NCBI GenBank assembly: GCA_947626605.1
Contig: CANQSV010000003.1
Location: 1 to 64,000, forward strand
Reading direction: 5' to 3'
DNA from: an uncultured Clostridia bacterium
GTDB taxonomy: Bacteria > Bacillota > Clostridia > TANB77 > CAG-508
Length of the DNA: 64,000 nucleotides
The notes beneath the pieces were generated by a model, which saw only the letters and a program-made list of their open reading frames with translations, was not told the DNA's origin and did not search any database. The translations under genes were made by a program, and so were the position numbers. Positions within the stretch are counted from its first letter, which is position 1; every line of letters begins with the position of its first letter. Shown here piece after piece: positions 1 through 9,296 of the stretch.

Positions 1-348
1 ATTTCCATCAGCAAATACATGATTTTTTACAATTAAATATAAAAAATTAGCTCCTTTTTCTTCTATACTTTTATAAATGTCTTGTTCAGCAAAACTTTGA
101 TAAATATTTCCTATATTATACGTTTTTCCGTCATTTGCGGTTGTCGCAAATTTTGCGACAACTGATTTATCATTTTTTAATTCTTCGTTTAAAACATTAT
201 TAATATGTTTTCCAACAGTTTTTATATCTCTCCCAAATAGTTCGGCAATTTGTTGTCTATTAAGCCATACTGTTTCATCTTTTAAGTTAACTTCTAATTT
301 TACGCCCTGATTCTCAAACAAAATAATTTCATTTTTCTTTTCTTCCAT
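1..348 (-). CDS. RhuM-like N-terminus joined directly to a Fic/DOC-like segment; runs off left edge
   Basis: Hand translation from ATG at 348: MEEKKNEIILFENQGVKLEVNLKDETVWLNRQQIAELFGRDIKTVGKHINNVLNEELKNDKSVVAKFATTANDGKTYNIGNIYQSFAEQDIYKSIEEKGANFLYLIVKNHVFADGN; RhuM-type N-terminus and Fic-type HxFxDGN motif. Confidence 0.75.
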   Translation of the reverse strand, partial: MEEKKNEIILFENQGVKLEVNLKDETVWLNRQQIAELFGRDIKTVGKHINNVLNEELKNDKSVVAKFATTANDGKTYNIGNIYQSFAEQDIYKSIEEKGANFLYLIVKNHVFADGN

Positions 349-535
349 AAGAACACATCTTAATATTAAACATCCTCCAGGGTTTAACGTTTTGTATATT
401 TGAGTAGGATCAATATTATGATTGTATACAAAAAGAACCTCCTTTCATGAATATACAACAAAAACAATCACAAAAAATTTTGTGTATACATTTTTGTCAT
501 TCATGAGGAGATTCTTAAGGCTCTTCATTATTCCT

Positions 536-1789
536 TTAAACAATTTGTTTTACATACTTCTCTATTAATTCATCCTGAAGATCTACATTAATTCCCAAAG
601 CAACAGCATATACTAAATAATATTCCCATAGTACTAATTCTTTTTCTTTCCTTTCATGTATTAATGAATATTTGTTTAGATAATTTTTTAGAGCATAAGC
701 TTTATTAAGCAAACTTTTTCCTTTAATAGTTCTTCTATAATTCTTTTTCAAGTAAATTAATTGTTCTATTACGGCATATCCTGAAATTAGTACAAAAACA
801 GCAACAAAACCAATACTTGTAGCTACAACAATGTTTAAAAAGAATGCTTTTCTTACAACACCATATTGCAATTTATCAGCTCTTATTTCACTGTGATTAT
901 AAGAAGTAGTTAATTCTCCACTTCCATAGAATGGGTAGCTATAATAGTCATTTTCATCCGTAACTTCTTTTTCTAATTTAATAATGTCCTTATAATTTCC
1001 TAATTGTATATACGCATGTCCATCATCTTCTGGCCAAACATGATAATTATCCATAACATAATTATCTAATTTTGTTGAACATGTTTCTATTAAAATAGGA
1101 ATGAAAATAGCAATTGCTATTTTAGCTAATCTACCTGGTATTCCACCATGATGTTTTACTAGATATTTATTTTCTATTGCTTCTTGCTCAACAATCTTTT
1201 GATATTTATTTTTATCAAATGTATTGTCTCTAATTAAACTTAATACCATTCTTTCACTTTCAAGTAAACAAGATTCATCTTTATTAGTATAATAATATTT
1301 ACCATTTTTTTCTTTTATGTAATCATTAATCTTTAACTTTAATATAGTTGCTGAAATACTTTTTTTCATATCTAATTCAAAAGTTGATACAAACATTATT
1401 AAACTTGGAGATACTTTGTCTAGGTCTCCCCTATAGCATATATAATCCTCTTCCCTTTTAATAATTGCATTTTTTCTTACTCTAATAGCTCTGAAGATTC
1501 TTCTAGCAAAGTGTACTATAGTAATCCAAATAAATGGAGTAAACATAGTAATAATTCCAGCATTTAATAAGAAATCACCATCATAAAACATATAATCAAA
1601 TGAATAGTAGATTTCAAAATCAAAAGGTTCTGCTTGGAATACTAAACACGCTATAATGTATATTAAATCAATTAAAACAAGTGAAATATTTAATAAAATT
1701 TTATGTGATTTTTTTGTTGTGATTAAATTAGCTTTTCTAATAATAAGAATTACTGGTATTATGATAAAAAGTCCAATAAATAAAGGCAT
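536..1789 (-). CDS. Multi-TM membrane protein, DUF2207-like
   Basis: 417 aa ORF; hydrophobic segments at N-terminus and middle; the region DKVSPSLIMFVSTFELDMKKSISATILKLKINDYIKEKNGKYYY resembles the DUF2207 cytoplasmic part. Confidence 0.5.
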   Translation of the reverse strand: MPLFIGLFIIIPVILIIRKANLITTKKSHKILLNISLVLIDLIYIIACLVFQAEPFDFEIYYSFDYMFYDGDFLLNAGIITMFTPFIWITIVHFARRIFRAIRVRKNAIIKREEDYICYRGDLDKVSPSLIMFVSTFELDMKKSISATILKLKINDYIKEKNGKYYYTNKDESCLLESERMVLSLIRDNTFDKNKYQKIVEQEAIENKYLVKHHGGIPGRLAKIAIAIFIPILIETCSTKLDNYVMDNYHVWPEDDGHAYIQLGNYKDIIKLEKEVTDENDYYSYPFYGSGELTTSYNHSEIRADKLQYGVVRKAFFLNIVVATSIGFVAVFVLISGYAVIEQLIYLKKNYRRTIKGKSLLNKAYALKNYLNKYSLIHERKEKELVLWEYYLVYAVALGINVDLQDELIEKYVKQIV

Positions 1790-1869
1790 AGTTAAATCAT
1801 CCTTTCTGGGGTATAATATATGTGCAATAATTAGCTTGAATTCTGAATTGTTGTGCTTATGGTTATTCT

Positions 1870-2991
1870 TTAATTTTCAGCTATAGTCCAATTCTGACCA
1901 TTGTCTACGCTTATAAATTTATAGTAATTTCCATCTTTACTTCCTATTTCTCTTGGAGCAAATAATTCTATCTGTAATTTTTTATTAGATAAAATAGGTA
2001 AATCTTGAATGTAAAATGAAGTGTCTTTTATATCTTCAGGAAACACAAAATTTGAAGCTTTAAAACTTTCGCCACCATCTACTGTAACTAATAGCGAATC
2101 ATTTTCTTGCCCTAATATAAACAAGCTATTGTTATTTATAAATCCTACTTTTTCATTAATAAATATGATTTGGGCTTCGTTGTTTACTAATATATATTCA
2201 TCTTTATTTTTAATTTGATTTTTCCATGTTTTTCCACCATTTGTTGTTTTTTGAATCTCAATTCCCATTTTTTCGCCTAATGAGTTACCAACTGTTCCTA
2301 CTCTTATGATTATATTATTATTTACTTTTTTTTCATATAAAAGATTTTCTTTTGAAATTTTTTTGAATTTTTTAGGTTTTTCAGTATCTTCTATTCCCGT
2401 TGTATCTTTGTGGTTATCATCTGAGTTTGTAGTTTCTACATAATTCTTTTTTTCTTCTAATTCTTCTTGTTGCCTGTTTATAAGATCATATGCTCCAATA
2501 TGGTATTGGATGTCTTTGGGCTCATTTCCCATTATAAAAAAATTTATATATTCATAATAATCTACGTGTGCATCCATCCAAAGAGAGTTTATACTAGCAA
2601 CATACTTTGAGTCTTCTATTTGAATTACACGTTCATAGTTAGGAATTATATTATCGGTAATACTGTCTATTGTTAATGCAATCAAAAAAATAATTAATAA
2701 TAAATATTTCCAAAATATAATTCCTAATAAAATTGATACAACAACAATTATACTAAGATACTTTGAAAAAAATTGCTTTATATGTTTTTTTCCGAATATA
2801 GCATCCGAATATAACATTCGTATTATTTTTATAAAGATACCAACTGAAAATATTGAAATAATCGTTACATATACCCATTTTCTAAATCTTATATTTATTA
2901 ATTTAAGAAAAAAATGTAAGGAAATAAACGATATTAGTAATAAAACAATATGGTCATTAAATTTTTTTATAATATTTTTTATAAAAATCAC
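1870..2991 (-). CDS. Membrane protein with BNR/YCF48-like Asp-box repeats
   Basis: N-terminal TM segments, then repeated motifs TTNGGKTWKN, TVDGGESFKA, SVDNGQNWTI. Confidence 0.5.
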   Translation of the reverse strand: MIFIKNIIKKFNDHIVLLLISFISLHFFLKLINIRFRKWVYVTIISIFSVGIFIKIIRMLYSDAIFGKKHIKQFFSKYLSIIVVVSILLGIIFWKYLLLIIFLIALTIDSITDNIIPNYERVIQIEDSKYVASINSLWMDAHVDYYEYINFFIMGNEPKDIQYHIGAYDLINRQQEELEEKKNYVETTNSDDNHKDTTGIEDTEKPKKFKKISKENLLYEKKVNNNIIIRVGTVGNSLGEKMGIEIQKTTNGGKTWKNQIKNKDEYILVNNEAQIIFINEKVGFINNNSLFILGQENDSLLVTVDGGESFKASNFVFPEDIKDTSFYIQDLPILSNKKLQIELFAPREIGSKDGNYYKFISVDNGQNWTIAEN

Positions 2992-3020
2992 TCCTTAGGA
3001 AATAAAATTCTCTAAATTCT

Positions 3021-3536
3021 TTATTTTATGATTTTGCCATTTATAAAAATCTTTAATTTTTCGGATTCATTTACAAATGTAGTTATTTCAGATTCAAATA
3101 TATCTGTTCTAATATCTGATTTTGATTTCTTTTCTAGTATTTTTCTTAATATTTCAAAAGCATCAATAGTGAAATGTCTATATTCATAACCATCATTTAT
3201 ATTTTCAAATTCGAAGGATTCGATTAATTGAAATGATGTATCAAATGTTCCAAGTAAATCATCTAATAATTCTTGAGATATAAGCGAATTGTTACTCTTG
3301 TAATATATGCTTAAATAATTTCTATAATTAGAATAAATACTATTAAAATCCAAATCTGAATTTTGTTGCTTTAAGTATACTTTTGTATAATAAAGATAGT
3401 ATGCTTTTATGAATATATATGTAAATGATTGATCTATATTTTGTAATTCTTTCAATCTTCCTAATACATCATAAATTGAATCTTCTGTTGCATCAAATAA
3501 TTCATGTGCAAACTTTGTTAGATCTATTTCACTCAT
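3021..3536 (-). CDS. Hypothetical helical protein
   Basis: ORF 3021..3590; internal start MSEIDLTKFAH more plausible than the upstream ATG. Confidence 0.5.
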   Translation of the reverse strand: MSEIDLTKFAHELFDATEDSIYDVLGRLKELQNIDQSFTYIFIKAYYLYYTKVYLKQQNSDLDFNSIYSNYRNYLSIYYKSNNSLISQELLDDLLGTFDTSFQLIESFEFENINDGYEYRHFTIDAFEILRKILEKKSKSDIRTDIFESEITTFVNESEKLKIFINGKIIK

Positions 3537-3559
3537 AAAAAATAACCTTCTTTCAATTA

Positions 3560-4738
3560 TCATCTTAATTTCTTTAGATTTATATTGCAATTGGTTTTCT
3601 TACTTGCATTGATTATATTATCCATAGAAATTGTATTTCTTTTCTCTGATATAGCTTCCATAGCAGCTTCGTTTAGTATTGTTTCAATGCCTGAACAACT
3701 TAATGATTCAAAGCTTCCAGCTAATTTTTCTTTATTAATATCTTCAGCTAGTGTTTTCTTCTTAGTATATAAATCAATTAATTTTATTCTTGTTTCCAAA
3801 TCAGGGTTAGTAATATTATATCTTAGATCAAATCTACCAGGTCTTATTAAAGCAGAATCTAAAGAATTATATGAATTAGTTGCAGCGATAACTAATATTC
3901 CATCCTGTGCTTCAAATCCATCCATCTCATTAAGCATTGCAGTTACAATTCTATTGTTTTCTTTATCTACTCCAGTACCAGTATAATTTCTCCTTTCCCC
4001 TATGCTATCAAACTCATCTATAAAAATTATACATGGTTTATGCTTTTTAGCTTTTTTAAATAATTGCTTGATTTTTCTAGCTCCTACTGACATCATTGCA
4101 CTTTGAAAGTCAGCTCCCTTAGTAGCAATAAAATTAACTTTCATTTCTTCTGCCAAAGCTCTTGCAAATAACGTTTTTCCATTACCAGGAGATCCTTCAA
4201 ATATAATTCCTTTTGTTTGTCTTATTCCTTTAGCTTTATACTCTTCTGGGTTCTTTAGGACATCAACATTTTGTCTCATATCTTTTTTTAGGATATCCAT
4301 TCCAGCTATATCATCAAAGGTTACTTTTGTATGCTTAATTACTTTAAAAGTTTTATGATTCATTTCATAAAATTTATATAAAACAAATAATATTATTCCA
4401 AAGAAAAATAAGTAAAACAGCATATCGAAAACAAAGCTAATATTTTCTTTGTCAGAATTAACTTCAACATTAATTCCTTGTAATAATAAATCTCTTTCTA
4501 ATCCATCGTAATTAGGATTAGTTGTATAATATAATTTTTCATCATTATTTTCAGAAAATTTTAATTTGTCATCTTCTATCCAAACAGATTTTATATTATT
4601 GTTTTTTATTTTGCTGTCAAAATCTTTGTAGCTAACATATTGTATATTATTATTTTTTAAAACATTAAAAGCTAAAATTGCTACAAATAATGCAAGAACA
4701 ATTAATACTACAATCATCTTCTTAAAATTTATTTTCAT
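3560..4738 (-). CDS. FtsH-like membrane AAA+ ATPase lacking the M41 peptidase domain
   Basis: N-terminal TM plus FtsH_ext-like region, TM2, Walker A GSPGNGKT, Walker B CIIFIDEFDSIG, LIRPGRFD; ends after AAA lid with no HEXXH. ORF track begins 4762; MKINFKKM start taken here. Confidence 0.85.
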   Translation of the reverse strand: MKINFKKMIVVLIVLALFVAILAFNVLKNNNIQYVSYKDFDSKIKNNNIKSVWIEDDKLKFSENNDEKLYYTTNPNYDGLERDLLLQGINVEVNSDKENISFVFDMLFYLFFFGIILFVLYKFYEMNHKTFKVIKHTKVTFDDIAGMDILKKDMRQNVDVLKNPEEYKAKGIRQTKGIIFEGSPGNGKTLFARALAEEMKVNFIATKGADFQSAMMSVGARKIKQLFKKAKKHKPCIIFIDEFDSIGERRNYTGTGVDKENNRIVTAMLNEMDGFEAQDGILVIAATNSYNSLDSALIRPGRFDLRYNITNPDLETRIKLIDLYTKKKTLAEDINKEKLAGSFESLSCSGIETILNEAAMEAISEKRNTISMDNIINASKKTNCNINLKKLR

Positions 4739-4793
4739 CCTGAAACTCCCCTTTTGTACCAAATTTTTATATTATTTTTCTAATACGTGCTGT

Positions 4794-4822
4794 ATTCTAT
4801 CACATAAATTGATATAATGCAA
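4794..4822 (-). promoter_or_regulatory. Sigma-A type promoter for the FtsH-like operon
   Basis: TTGCAT-N17-TAGAAT on the minus strand. Confidence 0.5.
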
Positions 4823-4986
4823 AATTATGCATATAAGCTTCATTTATTTCTTTATGCATTAATAAATTCACCTCTATGCATGCAACTTTAATTTTAATCA
4901 TAATAAAGCGTATTCTCAATCAAATTATTGACTTTATTTTTTCTAATGATAAAATACATATATATAAAGAGAAAGAAGGAAAAAAT

Positions 4987-5964
4987 ATGATACCTAGAGA
5001 AGATAATCCTGATTATTTAAATGCTTTTTTAGATTATAGCATTACTATCTTAAATAAGTCTCCTAATACTATTAAAGAATGTAATTATGATATAGCAAAC
5101 TTTTTAAAGTATATGAAGATATATTTTAAAATGACTGATGAAACTGATTATACTAAAATTGAAATTAAAGATTTTTCTTTAGAGGATATTAAACGTATAA
5201 CCTTGGAAGATATTCATTCTTACATATCTTATATGGCAACAGAATTAAGAAGCAAAGCAACTACTAGAGCAAGAAAAGTTTCAAGCATTAGAGTATTTTT
5301 CAACTATCTAGCTGTAAAAGCAAAATTAATTGAGATTAACCCTGCTCAAAATTTGGAAACACCAAAATTAGAAAGACGTGTACCTAAATACTTAACTTTA
5401 GATGATAGTAGAAAGCTTTTAGAAGTTACATGTGATGAAGAAAGTAATCGTAATGCTAAAAGAGATTATGCAATAATTACCCTATTCTTAAATTGTGGAA
5501 TGCGTTTATCAGAATTAGTTAATATAAATATTAAAGATATAAAATTTGATGATTGTAAAATGACTGTTATAGGAAAAGGTAATAAAGAACGTACTATTTA
5601 CTTAAATAAAGCTTGTATAAAAGCTATTAATGAATATTTAGAAACTAGACCAAAAGAAAGAATAGATTTCAAATCAAAAGATGCTTTATTCTTAAGTGAA
5701 AGACGTGAAAGAATTAGCAATAGAACAGTTCAACACATTGTTGAAAAAGAATTAAGACAAGCAGGTCTTGATACTTCAAAATACTCTACTCATAAGTTAA
5801 GACATACAGCTGCTACATTAATGTATCAATATGGAAATGTAGATATTAGAGCTTTGCAAGAGCTCTTAGGACATGAAAGTATATCAACAACAGAAATATA
5901 TACTCATGTTGAAAATACACAAGTAAGAAATGCAGTAGAAAGTAACCCTTTAGCAGATTTGTAA
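4987..5964 (+). CDS. Tyrosine recombinase XerC/XerD-like
   Basis: Integrase core GMRLSEL, STHKLRHTAATLMY, LLGHESISTTEIYTHV; start at MIPREDN preceded by AAGGA. Confidence 0.9.
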   Translation: MIPREDNPDYLNAFLDYSITILNKSPNTIKECNYDIANFLKYMKIYFKMTDETDYTKIEIKDFSLEDIKRITLEDIHSYISYMATELRSKATTRARKVSSIRVFFNYLAVKAKLIEINPAQNLETPKLERRVPKYLTLDDSRKLLEVTCDEESNRNAKRDYAIITLFLNCGMRLSELVNINIKDIKFDDCKMTVIGKGNKERTIYLNKACIKAINEYLETRPKERIDFKSKDALFLSERRERISNRTVQHIVEKELRQAGLDTSKYSTHKLRHTAATLMYQYGNVDIRALQELLGHESISTTEIYTHVENTQVRNAVESNPLADL

Positions 5965-6004
5965 TATTATTAAAAGAGTAATTTCCTACAATATAAAAAG
6001 ATTA

Positions 6005-6040
6005 AAGCATTATAATTTGAAAAAATTATAATGCTTTTTT
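6005..6040. terminator. Bidirectional intrinsic terminator between convergent genes
   Basis: AAGCATTATAATTT...AAATTATAATGCTT stem followed by T tract. Confidence 0.8.
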
Positions 6041-6068
6041 GTATCTTTAAAATATTGTATTCTTAAAC

Positions 6069-7043
6069 TTATTTTTTATTCTTTTTCTTCAATATAACTA
6101 CTATAATTACAACAACTACTATTGCACCAATACCTACTAAACCTATTAATAAAAGATTATTTGAAGAAGCTTTTTCTTTCTCATTAGAATTATTATTTTT
6201 TGATTCAGACACGGCTCCACTTCCATCACTATATACTCTTTCTATATTATTTTCTTCTCCAAACTTATCTGCAACTGAATCTTTTGAACAATAAATCTTT
6301 AAATTATCACACTCATCAAAAGCCTCCTCTCCAATGCTAGTAACAGAATTAGGAATTGTTATTTGGGTTAAGCCTTCACAACCATGAAAAGCACTCTGTC
6401 CAATGCTAGTAACAGAATCTGGGATTGTTATTTTGGTTAAGCCTCTACACTCATAAAAAGCACCATCTCCAATGCTAGTAACAGAATCTGGAATTGTTAT
6501 TTGAGTTAAACTTCTACAGAAACCAAAAGTATAATCTCCAATGCTAGTAACAGAATCAGGAATTGTTATTTGAGTTAAGCCTCTACAGATAGAAAAAGCA
6601 CTATCTCCAATAATAGTAACAGAATCAGGAATTGTTATTTGGGTTAAGCCTTTACAGCCAGAAAAAACACTATCTCCAATAATAGTAACAGAATCTGGAA
6701 TTGTTATTTGGGTTAAGCCTGAGCAGTCCCCAAAAGCCCCATCTTCAATACTAGTAACAGAATCAGGAATTGTTATTTGGGTTAAGCCTTCACAGCCATA
6801 AAAAGCCATATATCCAATGCTAGTAACAGAATCTGGGATTGTTATTTCTCCTTCTAAGTCCTCAGGATTTTTACATTTAAAATTTATAATATTATTTGAT
6901 TCATCTCTTTCATATTCCCATATTATTTCTTTTCCATTTATTGTTGATGTTGATGTTTCAGCATGTACATATGTTGGAAGTATAACCAGTGTTGCAATTA
7001 AAAACAACAATATAAATAATGTTTTTTGTGATATTTTTTTCAT
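6069..7043 (-). CDS. BspA-type leucine-rich repeat surface protein
   Basis: Signal peptide, tandem 23-aa repeats (LTQITIPDSVTSIGDxAFxxCxG), C-terminal TM plus KKKNKK. Confidence 0.9.
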   Translation of the reverse strand: MKKISQKTLFILLFLIATLVILPTYVHAETSTSTINGKEIIWEYERDESNNIINFKCKNPEDLEGEITIPDSVTSIGYMAFYGCEGLTQITIPDSVTSIEDGAFGDCSGLTQITIPDSVTIIGDSVFSGCKGLTQITIPDSVTIIGDSAFSICRGLTQITIPDSVTSIGDYTFGFCRSLTQITIPDSVTSIGDGAFYECRGLTKITIPDSVTSIGQSAFHGCEGLTQITIPNSVTSIGEEAFDECDNLKIYCSKDSVADKFGEENNIERVYSDGSGAVSESKNNNSNEKEKASSNNLLLIGLVGIGAIVVVVIIVVILKKKNKK

Positions 7044-7077
7044 ATTTATCTCTCCTTTTCATTTGTTTTTTATGAAT

Positions 7078-8283
7078 TTAGTTCTTTTTTTTCTTCAATA
7101 TAACTACTATAATTACGACAACTACTATTGCACCAATACCTACTAAACCTATTAATAAAAGATTATTTGAAGAAGCTTTTTCTTTCTCATTAGAATTATT
7201 ATTTGTTGATTTAGTCACAGTTCCATTTCCATTTCCTTCAGTTTCTGTTTCATTTCCATCAATGTATACTCTTTCTATATTATTTTTTTCTCCATACTTA
7301 TCTGCAATTGAATCTTTTGAACAATAGATTTTTAAATTATCACACTCATCAAAAGCCTCCTCTCCAATGCTAGTAACAGAATTAGGAATTGTTATTTGAG
7401 TTAAGCCTCTACAGCAAAAAAAAGCATCCTCTCCAATGCTAGTAACAGAATTAGGAATTGTTATTTGAGTTAAGCCTTTACAGCCAAAAAAAGCATCCTC
7501 TCCAATGCTAGTAACAGAATCAGGGATTGTTATTTGGGTTAAGGCTTTACAATCATAAAAAGCATCCTCTCCAATGCTAGTAACAGAATTAGGAATTTTT
7601 ATTTGAGTTAAGCCTGTACACTCATAAAAAGTTTGATTCCCAATGCTAGTAACAGAATCAGGAATTGTTATTTGAGTTAAGCCTCTACATCCAGAAAAAG
7701 CAGTATCTCCAATGCTAGTAACAGAATCAGGAATTGTTATTTGAGTTAAGCCTCTACATCCAGAAAAAGCAGTATCTCCAATAATAGTAACAGAATCTGG
7801 AATTGTTATTTGGGTTAAGCCTTTACAGTCAGAAAAAGCACGATCTCCAATAATAGTAACAGAATCTGGAATTGTTATTTGGGTTAAGCCTGTACATCCA
7901 TTAAAAGCATCATAATCAATGCTAGTAACAGAATCAGGAATTGTTATTTGAGTTAAGCCGTCGCAGCCCCAAAAAGCACTCTCTCCAATGCTAGTAACAG
8001 AATTAGGAATTGTTATTTTGGTTAAGCCTTCACAGCCTTCAAAAGCCTCCTCTCCAATACTAGTAACAGAATCTGGGATTGTTATTTCTCCTTCTAAGTC
8101 CTCAGGATTTTGACATTTAAAATTTATAATATTATTTGATTCATCTCTTTTATATTCCCATATTATTTCTTTTCCATTTATTGTTGATGTTGATGTTTCA
8201 GCATGTACATATGTTGGAAGTATAACTATTGTTGCAATTAAAAACAATAATAAAAATAATGTTTTTTGTGATATTTTTTTCAT
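7078..8283 (-). CDS. BspA-type leucine-rich repeat surface protein, paralog of 6069..7043
   Basis: Near-identical signal peptide and C-terminal TM region; more 23-aa LRR units. Confidence 0.9.
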   Translation of the reverse strand: MKKISQKTLFLLLFLIATIVILPTYVHAETSTSTINGKEIIWEYKRDESNNIINFKCQNPEDLEGEITIPDSVTSIGEEAFEGCEGLTKITIPNSVTSIGESAFWGCDGLTQITIPDSVTSIDYDAFNGCTGLTQITIPDSVTIIGDRAFSDCKGLTQITIPDSVTIIGDTAFSGCRGLTQITIPDSVTSIGDTAFSGCRGLTQITIPDSVTSIGNQTFYECTGLTQIKIPNSVTSIGEDAFYDCKALTQITIPDSVTSIGEDAFFGCKGLTQITIPNSVTSIGEDAFFCCRGLTQITIPNSVTSIGEEAFDECDNLKIYCSKDSIADKYGEKNNIERVYIDGNETETEGNGNGTVTKSTNNNSNEKEKASSNNLLLIGLVGIGAIVVVVIIVVILKKKKN

Positions 8284-8376
8284 ATTTATCTCTCCTTTTC
8301 ATTTGTTCTAAGTTAAGCATAATATATAGTATTTATCTATATTTGTCAATAAAAGAAATGTTATGGTGAATTGTTT

Positions 8377-9270
8377 TTAATATATTAATTTTTTCTCAAT
8401 CGTTAATAATCTTGCATCAAAATTAAATATATAATCTTCAAAAGGACTTTTATTTATAAATATTTTCTCAGTATTTATTCTAGAAATTAATTCAAAAGCT
8501 TTATCTGAATTTTTTGTGAATAATGCAACAGTATCATTAGTTGATATTTCATTTATTTTATTTATTATTTCTTCTAAATTATCTCCTGTGAGATATTCTA
8601 AATTAATGTTATTGTCATATGCATAATGATCCATTTTTAATAATGTTTGTTTTATTTCTTCTGTTGGTTCTGCATAAACAAATACATGACCATATTCTTT
8701 TAAAATAACTGGTTTATTAAAATCATTTTTTATTTTTTTAAATTCATACTTATCTCCTACATATACTAATAAATCAAATTTATCTTGATTTAAAACCGCT
8801 TCCCTAAACAAATCTGTTTTCGCCTGTAAATGCTTAATAGAAGCTCCATAATTATACTTCTTTAAAATATCATTTATCAAAGTAATAATAACTGTATTAG
8901 TAGCAAGCATATAATCAGACGAAAAAAGATAAAGATTATTATGAGTAAGTAATGCTTTTAAAACAAAATCCAATGTTACATATGAACAGCCATCAAACAT
9001 TACAGCTATATCCCCTATTCCTGATGTAACTGTATTAGTTAAATTTCTATTAAAAATGGAAACAGAAATCTTTTTAATATTATCTAGTTGCTTTAAAAAA
9101 TTATTATAATCTAATTTTATTCTATCTACCTTAAAATCCGCTTCTATAGCCTTTTGAATAGTAGCCTTTTTAGAAGTAAAAACCTTACAAAATTCATTTA
9201 TAATAGATTTAACCTTATTCTCATCAAAAATATAATTTCTTTTTATAACAATTTCATTATTTTCAACCAA
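8377..9270 (-). CDS. Divergent aldehyde-dehydrogenase-fold-like protein
   Basis: Weak resemblance to ALDH/ProA layout; no recognisable catalytic Cys motif. Confidence 0.35.
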   Translation of the reverse strand: MVENNEIVIKRNYIFDENKVKSIINEFCKVFTSKKATIQKAIEADFKVDRIKLDYNNFLKQLDNIKKISVSIFNRNLTNTVTSGIGDIAVMFDGCSYVTLDFVLKALLTHNNLYLFSSDYMLATNTVIITLINDILKKYNYGASIKHLQAKTDLFREAVLNQDKFDLLVYVGDKYEFKKIKNDFNKPVILKEYGHVFVYAEPTEEIKQTLLKMDHYAYDNNINLEYLTGDNLEEIINKINEISTNDTVALFTKNSDKAFELISRINTEKIFINKSPFEDYIFNFDARLLTIEKKLIY

Positions 9271-9296
9271 TTTCTTTTCCTCCGTATAATATAATT

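Noticed and set aside
3585-3986. + strand ORF 133 aa
   Set aside because: Antisense to the AAA+ ATPase with clear domain motifs.
4876-5964. Recombinase considered as a mobile-element integrase
   Set aside because: Size and motifs fit a XerC/D-like protein. No att-like repeats, tRNA or other mobile genes were seen nearby, so no element is called.
6069-8283. Regular ~69-nt spaced repeats considered as a CRISPR-like array
   Set aside because: Repeats are coding LRR units in frame; no conserved-repeat/unique-spacer pattern.
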